Position numbers and translations under genes: made by a program
In this document: in pieces, positions 7,022-13,833 of the stretch
How the letters are laid out: each line of letters starts with the position of its first letter
Position numbering within the stretch: position 1 is the stretch's first letter
The notes under the pieces: model-generated
Database searches by the model: none
The model's input: the letters and a program-made list of their open reading frames with translations, nothing else
What the model was told of the DNA's origin: nothing
Source of the DNA: Aquifex aeolicus
Lineage (GTDB): Bacteria; Aquificota; Aquificia; Aquificales; Aquificaceae
Assembly: GCA_015662815.1 (NCBI GenBank)
Contig: DQTK01000038.1
Span: 1-14,384, forward strand
Direction of reading: 5' to 3'
Length of the DNA: 14,384 nt

Positions 7022-8248
7022 ATGAATATACAAAGTGTAAGAGGTTTTCATGATATTTTCGGAAAAGATGTGAAGAAATTCAGAAAAGTATCCGATACGG
7101 CGAGAAGAATTTTGAAACTTTATAATTTCGAGGAAATAATTCTCCCAATTGTTGAATACATGGAACTTTTCTACAGAAGTGTAGGAGAAACAACGGATAT
7201 AGTTCAGAAGGAGATGTTTGTATTTGAAGACAGAAAAGGAAGGAAGCTCTCCCTCAGACCTGAGGGAACCGCAAGTGTAGTAAGAGCTTTTATTGAACAT
7301 AAACTTTATGCTTTAAAGCCCTATGTAAAACTGTTCTACGAAGGTCCCATGTTCAGGTATGAAAGACCACAAGCCGGAAGGTACAGACAGTTCCACCAAA
7401 TAGGAGCTGAAATATTTGGAGCAGCTGAACCTTTTGCGGATGCAGAAATAATAAAGATAGCCTACGATATATTGGAATCTCTCGGTATAAAGAACGTAAT
7501 CATAGAAATAAATTCTTTGGGTTGCAAAAGGGATAGGGAAGCTTACAGGGAAGCCCTTCTTAAATATCTCAGTGGTGTCAAGGAACAACTCTGTAGGGAT
7601 TGTATCAGCAGAATGGACAGGAACCCCCTCAGAGTTCTCGATTGTAAGGTTGAAACCTGTAGGGAGGTTGTGGTGGAGGCTCCTAAGATTGTAGATTACT
7701 TGTGTGATAAGTGTAAAGCCCATTATGAAGATCTCAGGAGATATCTTAACGCTTTGGAAATACCCTTTAGAGAAAATCCAAACCTCGTTAGAGGACTTGA
7801 TTATTACACAAGGACGGTATTTGAAGCCGTATCCGATACACTCGGGCTTACACTGATAGCCGGGGGACGTTATGATTATCTAGTGGAAGAACTTGGGGGA
7901 CCTCCCACCCCTGCTCTCGGATTTGCTCTTGGAGTAGAAAGGTTAATGCTTTTAATTCCGGACTTAGAAGAAAAAGAAGATATATACTTCTTGATTCCTT
8001 TCGGAGATGTCCATGAGTACGCTTTACAAGTAGCTAGTTTGTTAAGAAAACAAGGCAAAATAGTGGAATACTCCTACAGAAAGGGAGGACTGAAAAAACA
8101 GCTTGAGTTTGCGAATAAACTCAGGGTAAAGTATGCGGTAATAATTGGGGAAGATGAAGTAAAAAACAATGAAATAACTATAAAGGACATGGAAACAGGT
8201 CAGCAGAGAAAGGTGAAGCTAAAAGAACTAATAAGGGGATATAGTTGA
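7022..8248 (+). CDS. hisS: Histidyl-tRNA synthetase
   Basis: A class II synthetase that charges tRNA-His. Its 408 aa is normal for bacteria. Motif 2 appears as FYEGPMFRYERPQ (105-117) followed by GRYRQFHQ (119-126). The histidine-specific segments are RGLDYYTRTVFE (257-268) and AGGRYDYL (280-287). Motif 3 is ALGFALGVERL (298-308). The intact active site argues against the HisZ paralogue. The insertion domain has CxxC at 191/194, C208, C213 and CxxC at 228/231, a possible structural metal site (inference). The C-terminal anticodon-binding domain covers about 320-408. The ATG at 7022 is preceded by ATTTTACT with no Shine-Dalgarno sequence. The matching tRNA-His gene lies 183 nt beyond its stop, on the other strand. 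Confidence 0.97.
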   Translation: MNIQSVRGFHDIFGKDVKKFRKVSDTARRILKLYNFEEIILPIVEYMELFYRSVGETTDIVQKEMFVFEDRKGRKLSLRPEGTASVVRAFIEHKLYALKPYVKLFYEGPMFRYERPQAGRYRQFHQIGAEIFGAAEPFADAEIIKIAYDILESLGIKNVIIEINSLGCKRDREAYREALLKYLSGVKEQLCRDCISRMDRNPLRVLDCKVETCREVVVEAPKIVDYLCDKCKAHYEDLRRYLNALEIPFRENPNLVRGLDYYTRTVFEAVSDTLGLTLIAGGRYDYLVEELGGPPTPALGFALGVERLMLLIPDLEEKEDIYFLIPFGDVHEYALQVASLLRKQGKIVEYSYRKGGLKKQLEFANKLRVKYAVIIGEDEVKNNEITIKDMETGQQRKVKLKELIRGYS

Positions 8249-8431
8249 TATTCAATTCGTTCATGTACTTTCCGTAATAGGAATGTTTGGACTTGCAGGG
8301 CCTAAGGACACTTGAGAAAAAGTGGGGAGTTCAGCACAGACATTAGAATTATTTTCAATTGAAAATGATACTCATAAAGGATTTAAATTTTCTGTGGAAA
8401 GTACAGGAGTTGTTCGTAATAGAGGGAAGTC
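8249..8431. other. Convergent spacer between hisS and tRNA-His with a palindrome
   Basis: No gene is supported here. It contains the perfect 16-bp palindrome ATTTTCAATTGAAAAT at 8351-8366, extended by AT...AT to 8348-8369 with a single T/G mismatch pair. One plus-strand frame stays open from about 8238 to the tRNA apart from one TGA at 8313-8315, and has MFGLAGPKDT at 8283-8312. I regard this as chance or a decayed remnant. No GC-rich terminator is visible for either hisS or the tRNA. Confidence 0.5.
8348..8369. repeat. 22-bp near-perfect palindrome
   Basis: The central 16 bp (8351-8366, ATTTTCAATTGAAAAT) are exactly self-complementary, and two more matching pairs flank one mismatch (T8350/G8367). 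It lies between two converging transcription units. It could be a protein-binding site or a weak bidirectional terminator stem, though an AT-only stem would be unstable at high temperature. Confidence 0.75.
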
Positions 8432-8508
8432 TGGGGAGGGTGACGGGACTCGAACCCGCGACACGGGGATCCACAGTCCCCCGCTCTACCAACTGAGCTA
8501 CACCCTCC
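8432..8508 (-). tRNA. tRNA-His (GTG anticodon)
   Basis: Read on the minus strand this folds as a full cloverleaf. The acceptor GAGGGTG pairs with CACCCTC and the D stem is GCTC/GAGC. The anticodon arm GGGGA-CTGTGGA-TCCCC carries anticodon GTG. The T arm is GCGGG-TTCGAGT-CCCGT with one G-U pair. The extra 5' G (position -1) opposite C73 is typical of tRNA-His and is encoded in the DNA, as is the 3' CCA. It begins 8 nt after the tkt stop on the same strand, so it is probably cotranscribed with tkt. It lies next to hisS, but on the opposite strand. Confidence 0.96.
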
Positions 8509-8516
8509 TCAGAAAA

Positions 8517-10532
8517 TTAAATTATATCTTTATTAAACCACTTTTCAATAACCTTGTTTGCTACATTTTCTGGAGTAAATCCGAAGTACTCAAAGAGAAC
8601 ATTACCCGGAGCGGATTTACCAAAGGTATTAAGACCGATTACGATACCGTCCATCCCTACGTATTTGTACCATCCCGTGTCTATTCCTGATTCAATTGCT
8701 ACCCTCTTGGTTATATCAGGTGGTAAAACGGATTTTTTATACTCATCGGACTGACTTTCAAAGAGTTCGCAACAGACCATGTTTACCACTCTTGTTTTTA
8801 TTCCTTTACTTTCAAGTATTTCTTTAGCTTCGAGGGCTACTTGAACCTCTGAACCGGTAGCTATAAGTATCACATCCGGTTTTCCTTCAGCTTCTGCTAT
8901 TACATATGCCCCCTTTCTCACTCCTTCCGGAGAAGCGTACTTGACTCTGTCTATTGTCTTTACTTTTTGTCTGGTAAGAATTATTACTGTAGGTCCTTCT
9001 TTTCTTTTTATAGCTATTTCCCATGCGTATTTGACTTCATTTGCGTCAGCAGGTCTGATAACCCAAAGGTTTGGAATATTCCTTAAGTTCCATATTTGCT
9101 CTATCGGCTGATGGGTTGGGCCATCTTCCCCTAATCCTATAGAATCGTGGGAAAATACAAATATAACTTGAAGACCGGATATAGCTGCGGTTCGTATTGC
9201 AGGTTTCATGTACTCGGAAAATATTAAGAACGTTCCTCCGTATGGAAGTATACCTTCGTGATAGGCCATACCGTTTAGAATAGTTCCCATTGCATGTTCT
9301 CTCACCCCATAGTGTATATTTCTACCGGTTGGCGTATAGGCTTTAAAGTCCCCATATTTCTTAAGAACAGTATTCACCGATTCCGATAAATCTGCAGACC
9401 CTCCTATCATAGTAGGTATATAATCCGCAATGACGTTTAAAATTTTCCCAGAAGCCTTTCGAGTAGGCATGTCCTCTTTGAACTCTTCAATTTCCTTTAA
9501 CCAATCAAGACTCCAATCCTTATTCAGGACCTTTTCAAGAGTTTCAGCAAGTTCAGGGTAGTTGTTTTTATACTCCTCATACAGTCTATTCCATTCCTCC
9601 TCGAGTTTTTTCCCTTCTTCCAATTTCCTCCTTGTGTATTTGAGTACCTCCTCTGAGACAAAGAAATCCTCCAGTGGCCAACCCAGATTCTTCTTCGCTT
9701 CAATAACAACTTCTTTACCCATTGGTTTTCCGTGAATATCTGCAGTATCTTGCAAAGGAGTTCCGTACCCTATGTGTGTTCTTACGGAAATGAAAGTAGG
9801 TTTTTCAGATTCCTTAGCTTTGTTTATAATTTCCTCTAGTAAATCAAGATTATATCCATCTTCTAGATGGAAAACTTCCCAACCAAGTGATTCAAACCTT
9901 TTTAAAACATCTTCACTCCATGCAAGTTTAGTATCACCGTCTATAGTAATGTGATTGTTATCCCATATGGCAATAAGTTTGTTTAATTTAAAATGACCTG
10001 CTAAGGCAGCCACTTCGTATGAAACCCCTTCCATTAAATCCCCATCTGATACTAAAACATAGGTATAGTGGTCTATTATGGGAAATCCTTTCCTGTTGAA
10101 GTAATGAGATAAAAACTTTTCAGCTATAGCTATTCCCACAGCATTCCCAAATCCTTGACCTAGGTTACCTGTAGTTGCTTCTACCCCCGGTGTAAGTCTG
10201 TACTCCGGATGACCCGGTGTTTTACTATTTAGTTGTCTAAAAGCTTTTAAATCTTCCAATGTAACATCAAACCCAAATAAGTATAAAGCTGTATAAAGCA
10301 TTGCACATCCGTGTCCTGCTGAAAGAATAAATCTATCCCTGTTGAACCACTTAGGATTTTGAGGATTATATTTCATTACCCTGTCGTAGAGGAGATAGAC
10401 TATGTGGGAAGCACCCAGTGGCATCCCGGGGTGACCTGATTTTGCCCTTTCCACCATGTCAACGCTTAGAAAACGTATGGTATTAACAACAAGTTCGTCT
10501 ATCTCATTTTTGGTTTTCAAAAGTTGCGGCAT
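8517..10532 (-). CDS. tkt: Transketolase
   Basis: Thiamine-diphosphate enzyme moving two-carbon units between sugar phosphates in the non-oxidative pentose phosphate pathway; cytoplasmic homodimer. Its 671 aa is the standard length. The N-terminal PP domain has SGHPGMPLG (32-40), the substrate-binding SAGHGCAMLY (71-80), and the TPP/Mg motif SDGDLMEG (162-169) continued by NN at 192-193. The Pyr domain has GGSADLSES and YGVREHAMG, whose Glu is the catalytic residue activating TPP, and HDSIGLGEDGPTHQP, a transketolase hallmark. The C-terminal domain contains ATGSEVQVALEA. The start context on the minus strand is TAAAAT-12 nt-ATG, ending in TTTACT, with no Shine-Dalgarno sequence. tRNA-His follows 8 nt after the stop. 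In an autotroph with the reductive TCA cycle its main role would be pentose and erythrose-4-phosphate supply (inference). Confidence 0.97.
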   Translation of the reverse strand: MPQLLKTKNEIDELVVNTIRFLSVDMVERAKSGHPGMPLGASHIVYLLYDRVMKYNPQNPKWFNRDRFILSAGHGCAMLYTALYLFGFDVTLEDLKAFRQLNSKTPGHPEYRLTPGVEATTGNLGQGFGNAVGIAIAEKFLSHYFNRKGFPIIDHYTYVLVSDGDLMEGVSYEVAALAGHFKLNKLIAIWDNNHITIDGDTKLAWSEDVLKRFESLGWEVFHLEDGYNLDLLEEIINKAKESEKPTFISVRTHIGYGTPLQDTADIHGKPMGKEVVIEAKKNLGWPLEDFFVSEEVLKYTRRKLEEGKKLEEEWNRLYEEYKNNYPELAETLEKVLNKDWSLDWLKEIEEFKEDMPTRKASGKILNVIADYIPTMIGGSADLSESVNTVLKKYGDFKAYTPTGRNIHYGVREHAMGTILNGMAYHEGILPYGGTFLIFSEYMKPAIRTAAISGLQVIFVFSHDSIGLGEDGPTHQPIEQIWNLRNIPNLWVIRPADANEVKYAWEIAIKRKEGPTVIILTRQKVKTIDRVKYASPEGVRKGAYVIAEAEGKPDVILIATGSEVQVALEAKEILESKGIKTRVVNMVCCELFESQSDEYKKSVLPPDITKRVAIESGIDTGWYKYVGMDGIVIGLNTFGKSAPGNVLFEYFGFTPENVANKVIEKWFNKDII

Positions 10533-10645
10533 AGTAAATTTATTATTTTAAGCTCCATATCCAATAAAATCTCTTCAAATTAAGCCTGTTTAAAAAAATG
10601 TGAGGCTTTACCTCTGTTAGTTCTTTGTTTCTCCTTAGCTTCATT

Positions 10646-10684
10646 CTTTATCCTACTCTCTTTCAACTTGTCTGCTTTTTAAAC
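10646..10684 (+). repeat. Pyrimidine-rich intergenic repeat, copy B
   Basis: By eye this 39-nt stretch matches 13680-13719 with four substitutions and one T insertion. The longest shared core is CTCTTTCAACTTGT. The matching end runs into TTTTTAAAC. In this copy the tail continues as CAGAC and can pair with the GTCTG at 10670-10674 (5-bp stem). Confidence 0.7.
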
Positions 10685-10699
10685 AGACTTCCTAAAATA

Positions 10700-10728
10700 T
10701 TGCATTAAAGAGCTTTAGGATTTATAAT
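10700..10728 (+). promoter_or_regulatory. Sigma-70-type promoter for the CAU tRNA and zinc-ribbon gene
   Basis: TTGCAT at 10700-10705 and TATAAT at 10723-10728 are separated by exactly 17 nt. Transcription would begin about 7 nt before the mature tRNA 5' end. It is the best -35/-10 pair in the window, and a 7-bp inverted repeat (10690-10696/10714-10720) overlaps it. Confidence 0.75.
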
Positions 10729-10741
10729 ATCTACTTAGCTT

Positions 10742-10817
10742 GGGCGCGTAGCTCAATTGGCAGAGCGGGCGGCTCATAACCGCCCGGTTGGGGGTTCGAG
10801 TCCTCCCGCGCCCACCA
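10742..10817 (+). tRNA. tRNA with CAT anticodon (elongator Met, or Ile2 read with lysidine)
   Basis: A complete cloverleaf: acceptor GGGCGCG/CGCGCCC, D stem GCTC/GAGC, anticodon arm GGCGG-CTCATAA-CCGCC, variable loop CGGTT, T arm GGGGG-TTCGAGT-CCTCC with one G-U pair, A73 and an encoded CCA (10815-10817). The anticodon is CAT. It is not the initiator, because it has a G1-C72 pair and lacks the three consecutive G-C pairs next to the anticodon loop. The arm GGCTCATAACC followed by CGGT looks like bacterial tRNA-Ile2 (TilS substrate) at least as much as elongator tRNA-Met, so the amino acid stays open. It is probably cotranscribed with the zinc-ribbon gene 7 nt downstream. Confidence 0.93.
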
Positions 10818-10824
10818 CTAAACC

Positions 10825-11532
10825 ATGACAAAGGAAGAACTGAAGCTTTTATTGAAAATCCAAGAAATAGATTTAGAAATCGAGAGAGTAAGAAATAGGT
10901 TGAAAAAAATAAAAGAAGAATTAGAGACCTTGCAGAAGGATTTGAAATTCCTTAAGGGAGAAAAGGAAAAACTTTTAAGGAAAAAGGATGAATTTGAAGA
11001 ACTCAGAAAGAAATTGAAAGAAGAAATAGCCGATGCGGAGTTTCAATTACAAAGGACGGAAGAGAGGCTAATGGCGGCAACGAGGGATGTTGAATATAGA
11101 GCTCTTCTCAGAGAGAAGGCTAAACTGGAAGATAAAATTCTTAAAAAATCCTACGAGTTAGATGAAGTGGAAAAAGAACTTGAAAAATTATCAAAGGAGC
11201 TAGAGGAAAAGATTCCGAAAATAGAAAAGGAGATGAGGGAAATTGAAGAAGAAATAAAGGATTTAGACTTTGAAGAAACTCTTGCTCATAACAAACTTCA
11301 CGAGCTGGCAAATAAGAAAGAAGACATAAAAAAGGAAACACCGGAGCATTTGGTGAGATTTTATGAAGAAAACAAGGAACATTTTGAAGGATTAGTTGTC
11401 GTTCCTATGGAAGATGAAGCTTGTGCAGGATGCGGTATAAAGATACCGAGTGTTCTTTTATCAAAGATAATAAAGGAAAACGGTATAGAACAATGTCCTT
11501 CCTGCGGTAGATTTGTTTACTACAAAATCTAA
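10825..11532 (+). CDS. Coiled-coil protein with C-terminal C4 zinc ribbon (COG1579/CT398-like)
   Basis: A 235-aa protein made of a long, highly charged coiled coil (about 4-170, Glu/Lys/Leu heptads) and a C-terminal zinc ribbon CAGC...CPSC (C200, C203, C224, C227). The element TRDVEYRALLREKAKLED (86-103) in the coiled coil corresponds to the conserved NxEYxAL-like turn of the family. Family members in other bacteria (for example chlamydial CT398/CdsZ) have been tied to secretion or to sigma-54 and nucleic-acid contacts, but no single function holds across the family, so I assign none. Its ATG is only 7 nt after the CCA end of the upstream tRNA, with no Shine-Dalgarno sequence. If the tRNA is cut out, the mRNA keeps an almost absent leader. 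Its stop overlaps the stop of the convergent ABC gene by 4 nt (CTAA). Confidence 0.88.
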   Translation: MTKEELKLLLKIQEIDLEIERVRNRLKKIKEELETLQKDLKFLKGEKEKLLRKKDEFEELRKKLKEEIADAEFQLQRTEERLMAATRDVEYRALLREKAKLEDKILKKSYELDEVEKELEKLSKELEEKIPKIEKEMREIEEEIKDLDFEETLAHNKLHELANKKEDIKKETPEHLVRFYEENKEHFEGLVVVPMEDEACAGCGIKIPSVLLSKIIKENGIEQCPSCGRFVYYKI

Positions 11533-12218
11533 GATAATAGATTTCTAATTTTTTTCAGGTCTATATACTCTTTTACAATTTCTCTGCCACCTTCATCTAT
11601 CTTCTTACCGTTATACATAAGGAAAAATTTTTCTCCTAGATAAAGGGCTTCGAAAGGGTCGTGGGTAATTATCACTACAGGCTTTCCGAATTGAACACTT
11701 TTTACAAACTCCATTACCTCAATTTTTGTTTTAAAGTCCAAAGAGGAAAAAGGTTCATCCATAAGAATAGCTCTCGGGTTATATACAAGGACGCGAATTA
11801 TAGCAACCCTTTGTCTCTGACCGCCGGAAAGTTCATGAGGGTACTTGTTTTCATAACCTTTCAGGTTGAATCTCTCAAGGAGCTCCTTTACGGTAAACCG
11901 GGGGTTTCGAGCTTTTTTCAAAGCAAATTCTATATTCTCCTTTACGGTCATGTGGGGGAATAGATTGTGTTGTTGAAAGACAACTCCAAGCTGACGCTTT
12001 TGAGGGGGTAAAAAAATACCCTCTTTTGTATCAAAAAATATCTCCTCACAGCATTTCATAAAACCTTCTTCGGGCTTTTCTAATCCACACATTACCCTCA
12101 ATGTGGTAGTTTTTCCACAACCTGAAGGTCCAAGGATTATATTAAATCCTTTTATAAATTCAAACACTCCCTCTATGGTTATCCCGGGAAAAGATTTCTT
12201 AAAAGAAAGGGAAATCAT
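11529..12218 (-). CDS. ABC transporter ATP-binding protein, molybdate (ModC)-like
   Basis: A 229-aa nucleotide-binding subunit of an importer. Walker A is GPSGCGKT (30-37), the Q-loop glutamine is Q82 (VFQQ), the signature is LSGGQRQRVA (130-139), Walker B is ILMDEP (151-156) with the D-loop SSLD, and the switch histidine is H186 (THD). FDTKEGIFLPPQKRQLGVVFQ and LFPHMTV (62-92) follow the pattern typical of ModC. The regulatory MOP/TOBE domain of long ModC proteins is missing. After the signature the usual ARAL reads IRVL. No permease or binding-protein gene is adjacent, so the partner genes lie elsewhere and the substrate (molybdate, tungstate or other) is inferred. Its ATG overlaps the gltX stop as ATGA, implying translational coupling to gltX. 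Confidence 0.88.
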   Translation of the reverse strand: MISLSFKKSFPGITIEGVFEFIKGFNIILGPSGCGKTTTLRVMCGLEKPEEGFMKCCEEIFFDTKEGIFLPPQKRQLGVVFQQHNLFPHMTVKENIEFALKKARNPRFTVKELLERFNLKGYENKYPHELSGGQRQRVAIIRVLVYNPRAILMDEPFSSLDFKTKIEVMEFVKSVQFGKPVVIITHDPFEALYLGEKFFLMYNGKKIDEGGREIVKEYIDLKKIRNLLS

Positions 12219-13636
12219 GCAATTTTTTCAAGAACCCTTTTTATTCTCTTTTCTATCTTTTCTTTCGGAAGAATAGCTATGAGTATATCTATACCAACAC
12301 CTTCCAACTCTCCCGTGAGGGCAATTCTGAGGGGTTTCCAAACATGGGGTGGTTTAACCTTCAGGGTTTTTTGAATTTCTTTTGCTATCTTTTTAACTTC
12401 TTCCGGAGATTCGGGCTTATTTCCTTCAATCTTTTGTAAAAATAGGGTAAGAACCTCCTGAGCTTTTGAATCTTCAAGGAAGCTCCATAATTCTTCTTCT
12501 ATTTGAACTTCATCCACGAAGAAGGGTTTTAATCTTTCTATCATTTCACTTAAGGTATCAAAGGAGTCCTTCGTATGGGATAGAACCTTCTTTATATAAT
12601 CCCTGTCGCTAACATCGTATCCTGCTTTTTTAAGGAACGGAATAGCTCTGTCTATCAGGACATCTATGGGGATTACCTCTCTTATATAAACACCGTTCAT
12701 CCATTTTAGTTTTTCCCGATTAAAAACTGCGGGAGAATCGTTAACATCTTTTAGGTCAAAAATTTCTATAAGTTCTTCTTTAGAAAATATTTCCCTATCT
12801 TCCTCGGGAGGAGACCAGCCGAGAAGACACAGGTAATTGAAAAGTGCTTCGGGCATATATCCTTCTTCTCTGTAAGCTCTTACCGATACAGCTCCGTGTC
12901 TCTTTGAGAGTTTACTTCTGTCTTCTCCCAGTATCACCGGCAGGTGGGCAAACTTAGGAACGGGAAATCCTAAAGCCTCATAGATTAGTATCTGCTTGGG
13001 AGTGTTGGGAATATGGTCTTCACCTCTTATTACGTGAGTTATACCCATTAAAGCATCATCTACAACTACGACGAAGTTATAGGTAGGTGTGCCATCACTA
13101 CGAACTATTATGAAATCACCGAAATCGTCTGTATTTATCGCGATACTTCCTTTAATTAAATCTTTAAAAACTATTGTTTTGTTCTCAGGAACCTTAAACC
13201 TTATGGTAAAAGATTTGCCTTCATTTTTTAACTTTTCAACCTCTTCGGGAGATAGCTTCCTGCATTTTCCCGAGTATCTGTAAGGAACACCCTTTTTCTT
13301 TGCTTCTTCCCTTTCCTTTTCAAGTTCTTCGGGACTGCAGAAACAGGGATAAGCATATCCTTCAGCCAGGAGTTTATCTACATATTCTTTGTATATATCA
13401 AATCTTTCCGATTGACGATAAAATTCGTCCCAAACAATTCCGAGCCACTTTAAATCCTCTATTAGCATATTCTCGTATTCTTTCCTTGACCTTTCCCTGT
13501 CGGTATCCTCTATCCTCAATACAAAATCACCACCCGTATGACGGGCAAAAAGATAACTGAATATGGCGGTTCTCGCATTTCCGAGGTGAAGGTATCCCGT
13601 AGGACTCGGCGCAAACCTTGTTTTTACTTTACCCAT
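12215..13636 (-). CDS. gltX: Glutamyl-tRNA synthetase
   Basis: A class I synthetase charging tRNA-Glu; 473 aa is typical. The HIGH-type motif is in PSPTGYLHLGN (10-20), followed by RIEDTD (41-46). The KMSKS motif is KLSKR (242-246). The tRNA acceptor-binding insert has C98, C100, Y121 and C125 (CFC...YSGKC), with Lys instead of His at 127. This resembles the Cys-Cys-Tyr-Cys zinc site described for GluQ-RS rather than the C-C-C-H set of E. coli GluRS (position matching by eye). The full C-terminal anticodon-binding domain is present, so it is not GluQ-RS. Whether it also charges tRNA-Gln cannot be read from the sequence. The start on the minus strand is TAAAAT-8 nt-ATG with no Shine-Dalgarno sequence. 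It overlaps the downstream ABC ATPase by 4 nt. Confidence 0.97.
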   Translation of the reverse strand: MGKVKTRFAPSPTGYLHLGNARTAIFSYLFARHTGGDFVLRIEDTDRERSRKEYENMLIEDLKWLGIVWDEFYRQSERFDIYKEYVDKLLAEGYAYPCFCSPEELEKEREEAKKKGVPYRYSGKCRKLSPEEVEKLKNEGKSFTIRFKVPENKTIVFKDLIKGSIAINTDDFGDFIIVRSDGTPTYNFVVVVDDALMGITHVIRGEDHIPNTPKQILIYEALGFPVPKFAHLPVILGEDRSKLSKRHGAVSVRAYREEGYMPEALFNYLCLLGWSPPEEDREIFSKEELIEIFDLKDVNDSPAVFNREKLKWMNGVYIREVIPIDVLIDRAIPFLKKAGYDVSDRDYIKKVLSHTKDSFDTLSEMIERLKPFFVDEVQIEEELWSFLEDSKAQEVLTLFLQKIEGNKPESPEEVKKIAKEIQKTLKVKPPHVWKPLRIALTGELEGVGIDILIAILPKEKIEKRIKRVLEKIA

Positions 13637-13644
13637 AAGGGTTT

Positions 13645-13650
13645 ATTTTA
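13645..13650 (-). promoter_or_regulatory. Possible -10 box for gltX
   Basis: TAAAAT on the minus strand lies 8 nt before the gltX ATG, and no convincing -35 accompanies it. The predicted transcript would have almost no leader. This site repeats the arrangement seen before several other starts here. Confidence 0.33.
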
Positions 13651-13679
13651 TCTACTTTTAACCTAATTTAATAATATTG

Positions 13680-13719
13680 CTTTACCCTATTCTCTTTCAA
13701 CTTGTTTACTTTTTTAAAC
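13680..13719 (+). repeat. Pyrimidine-rich intergenic repeat, copy C
   Basis: About 35 of 40 positions match 10646-10684 by eye. It lies upstream of gltX. A second shared element, TCCTTTTAAAACTCTTTT (13735-13752), follows 15 nt later and is identical to 236-253 in the spacer after the 5S gene. Confidence 0.7.
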
Positions 13720-13833
13720 GGGCTCACCTTATCTTCCTTTTAAAACTCTTTTTTTCTCCTTTGTTTCACCTTCCTTTCTCTTCATTTACAAAACTTTAGT
13801 AACTTCTATTCTGAGGTTGCATTTTACTGTAGT

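Larger units (their letters stand above)
10533..10741. other. Divergent spacer between tkt and tRNA-CAU with repeat element and promoter
   Basis: No ORF is supported. It holds three structures. First, an 11-bp inverted repeat CTGTTTAAAAA (10586-10596) / TTTTTAAACAG (10676-10686). Second, a copy of the pyrimidine-rich repeat (10646-10684). Third, a 7-bp inverted repeat TCCTAAA (10690-10696) / TTTAGGA (10714-10720) that straddles the -35 box of the tRNA promoter. The tkt promoter should lie at the left end; TAAAAT on the minus strand at 10545-10550 is its possible -10. Confidence 0.5.
13637..13833. other. Spacer between the small membrane-protein gene and gltX
   Basis: No coding potential is evident. 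The left end must carry the gltX promoter. The centre is a long pyrimidine-rich tract on the plus strand with two repeat elements (13680-13719 and 13735-13752). No GC-rich terminator hairpin is seen after the small membrane-protein gene. Confidence 0.5.

Noticed and set aside
8283..8312. MFGLAGPKDT as the start of a tatA-like gene
   Set aside because: It ends after ten codons and no hydrophobic TatA helix follows, so the likeness to TatA N-termini is too short to support.
8322..8690. A 122-codon plus-strand frame containing GDGTRTRD
   Set aside because: It reads through the antisense of tRNA-His and into tkt. The GDGTRTRD string is the usual artefact of translating across the T arm of a tRNA.
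10646..13752. A degenerate CRISPR array, suggested by GTTGAAAG-like ends in the repeats
   Set aside because: There is no regular spacing, no unique spacers, and sequence outside the supposed repeat unit is conserved between copies. No cas gene is in the window.
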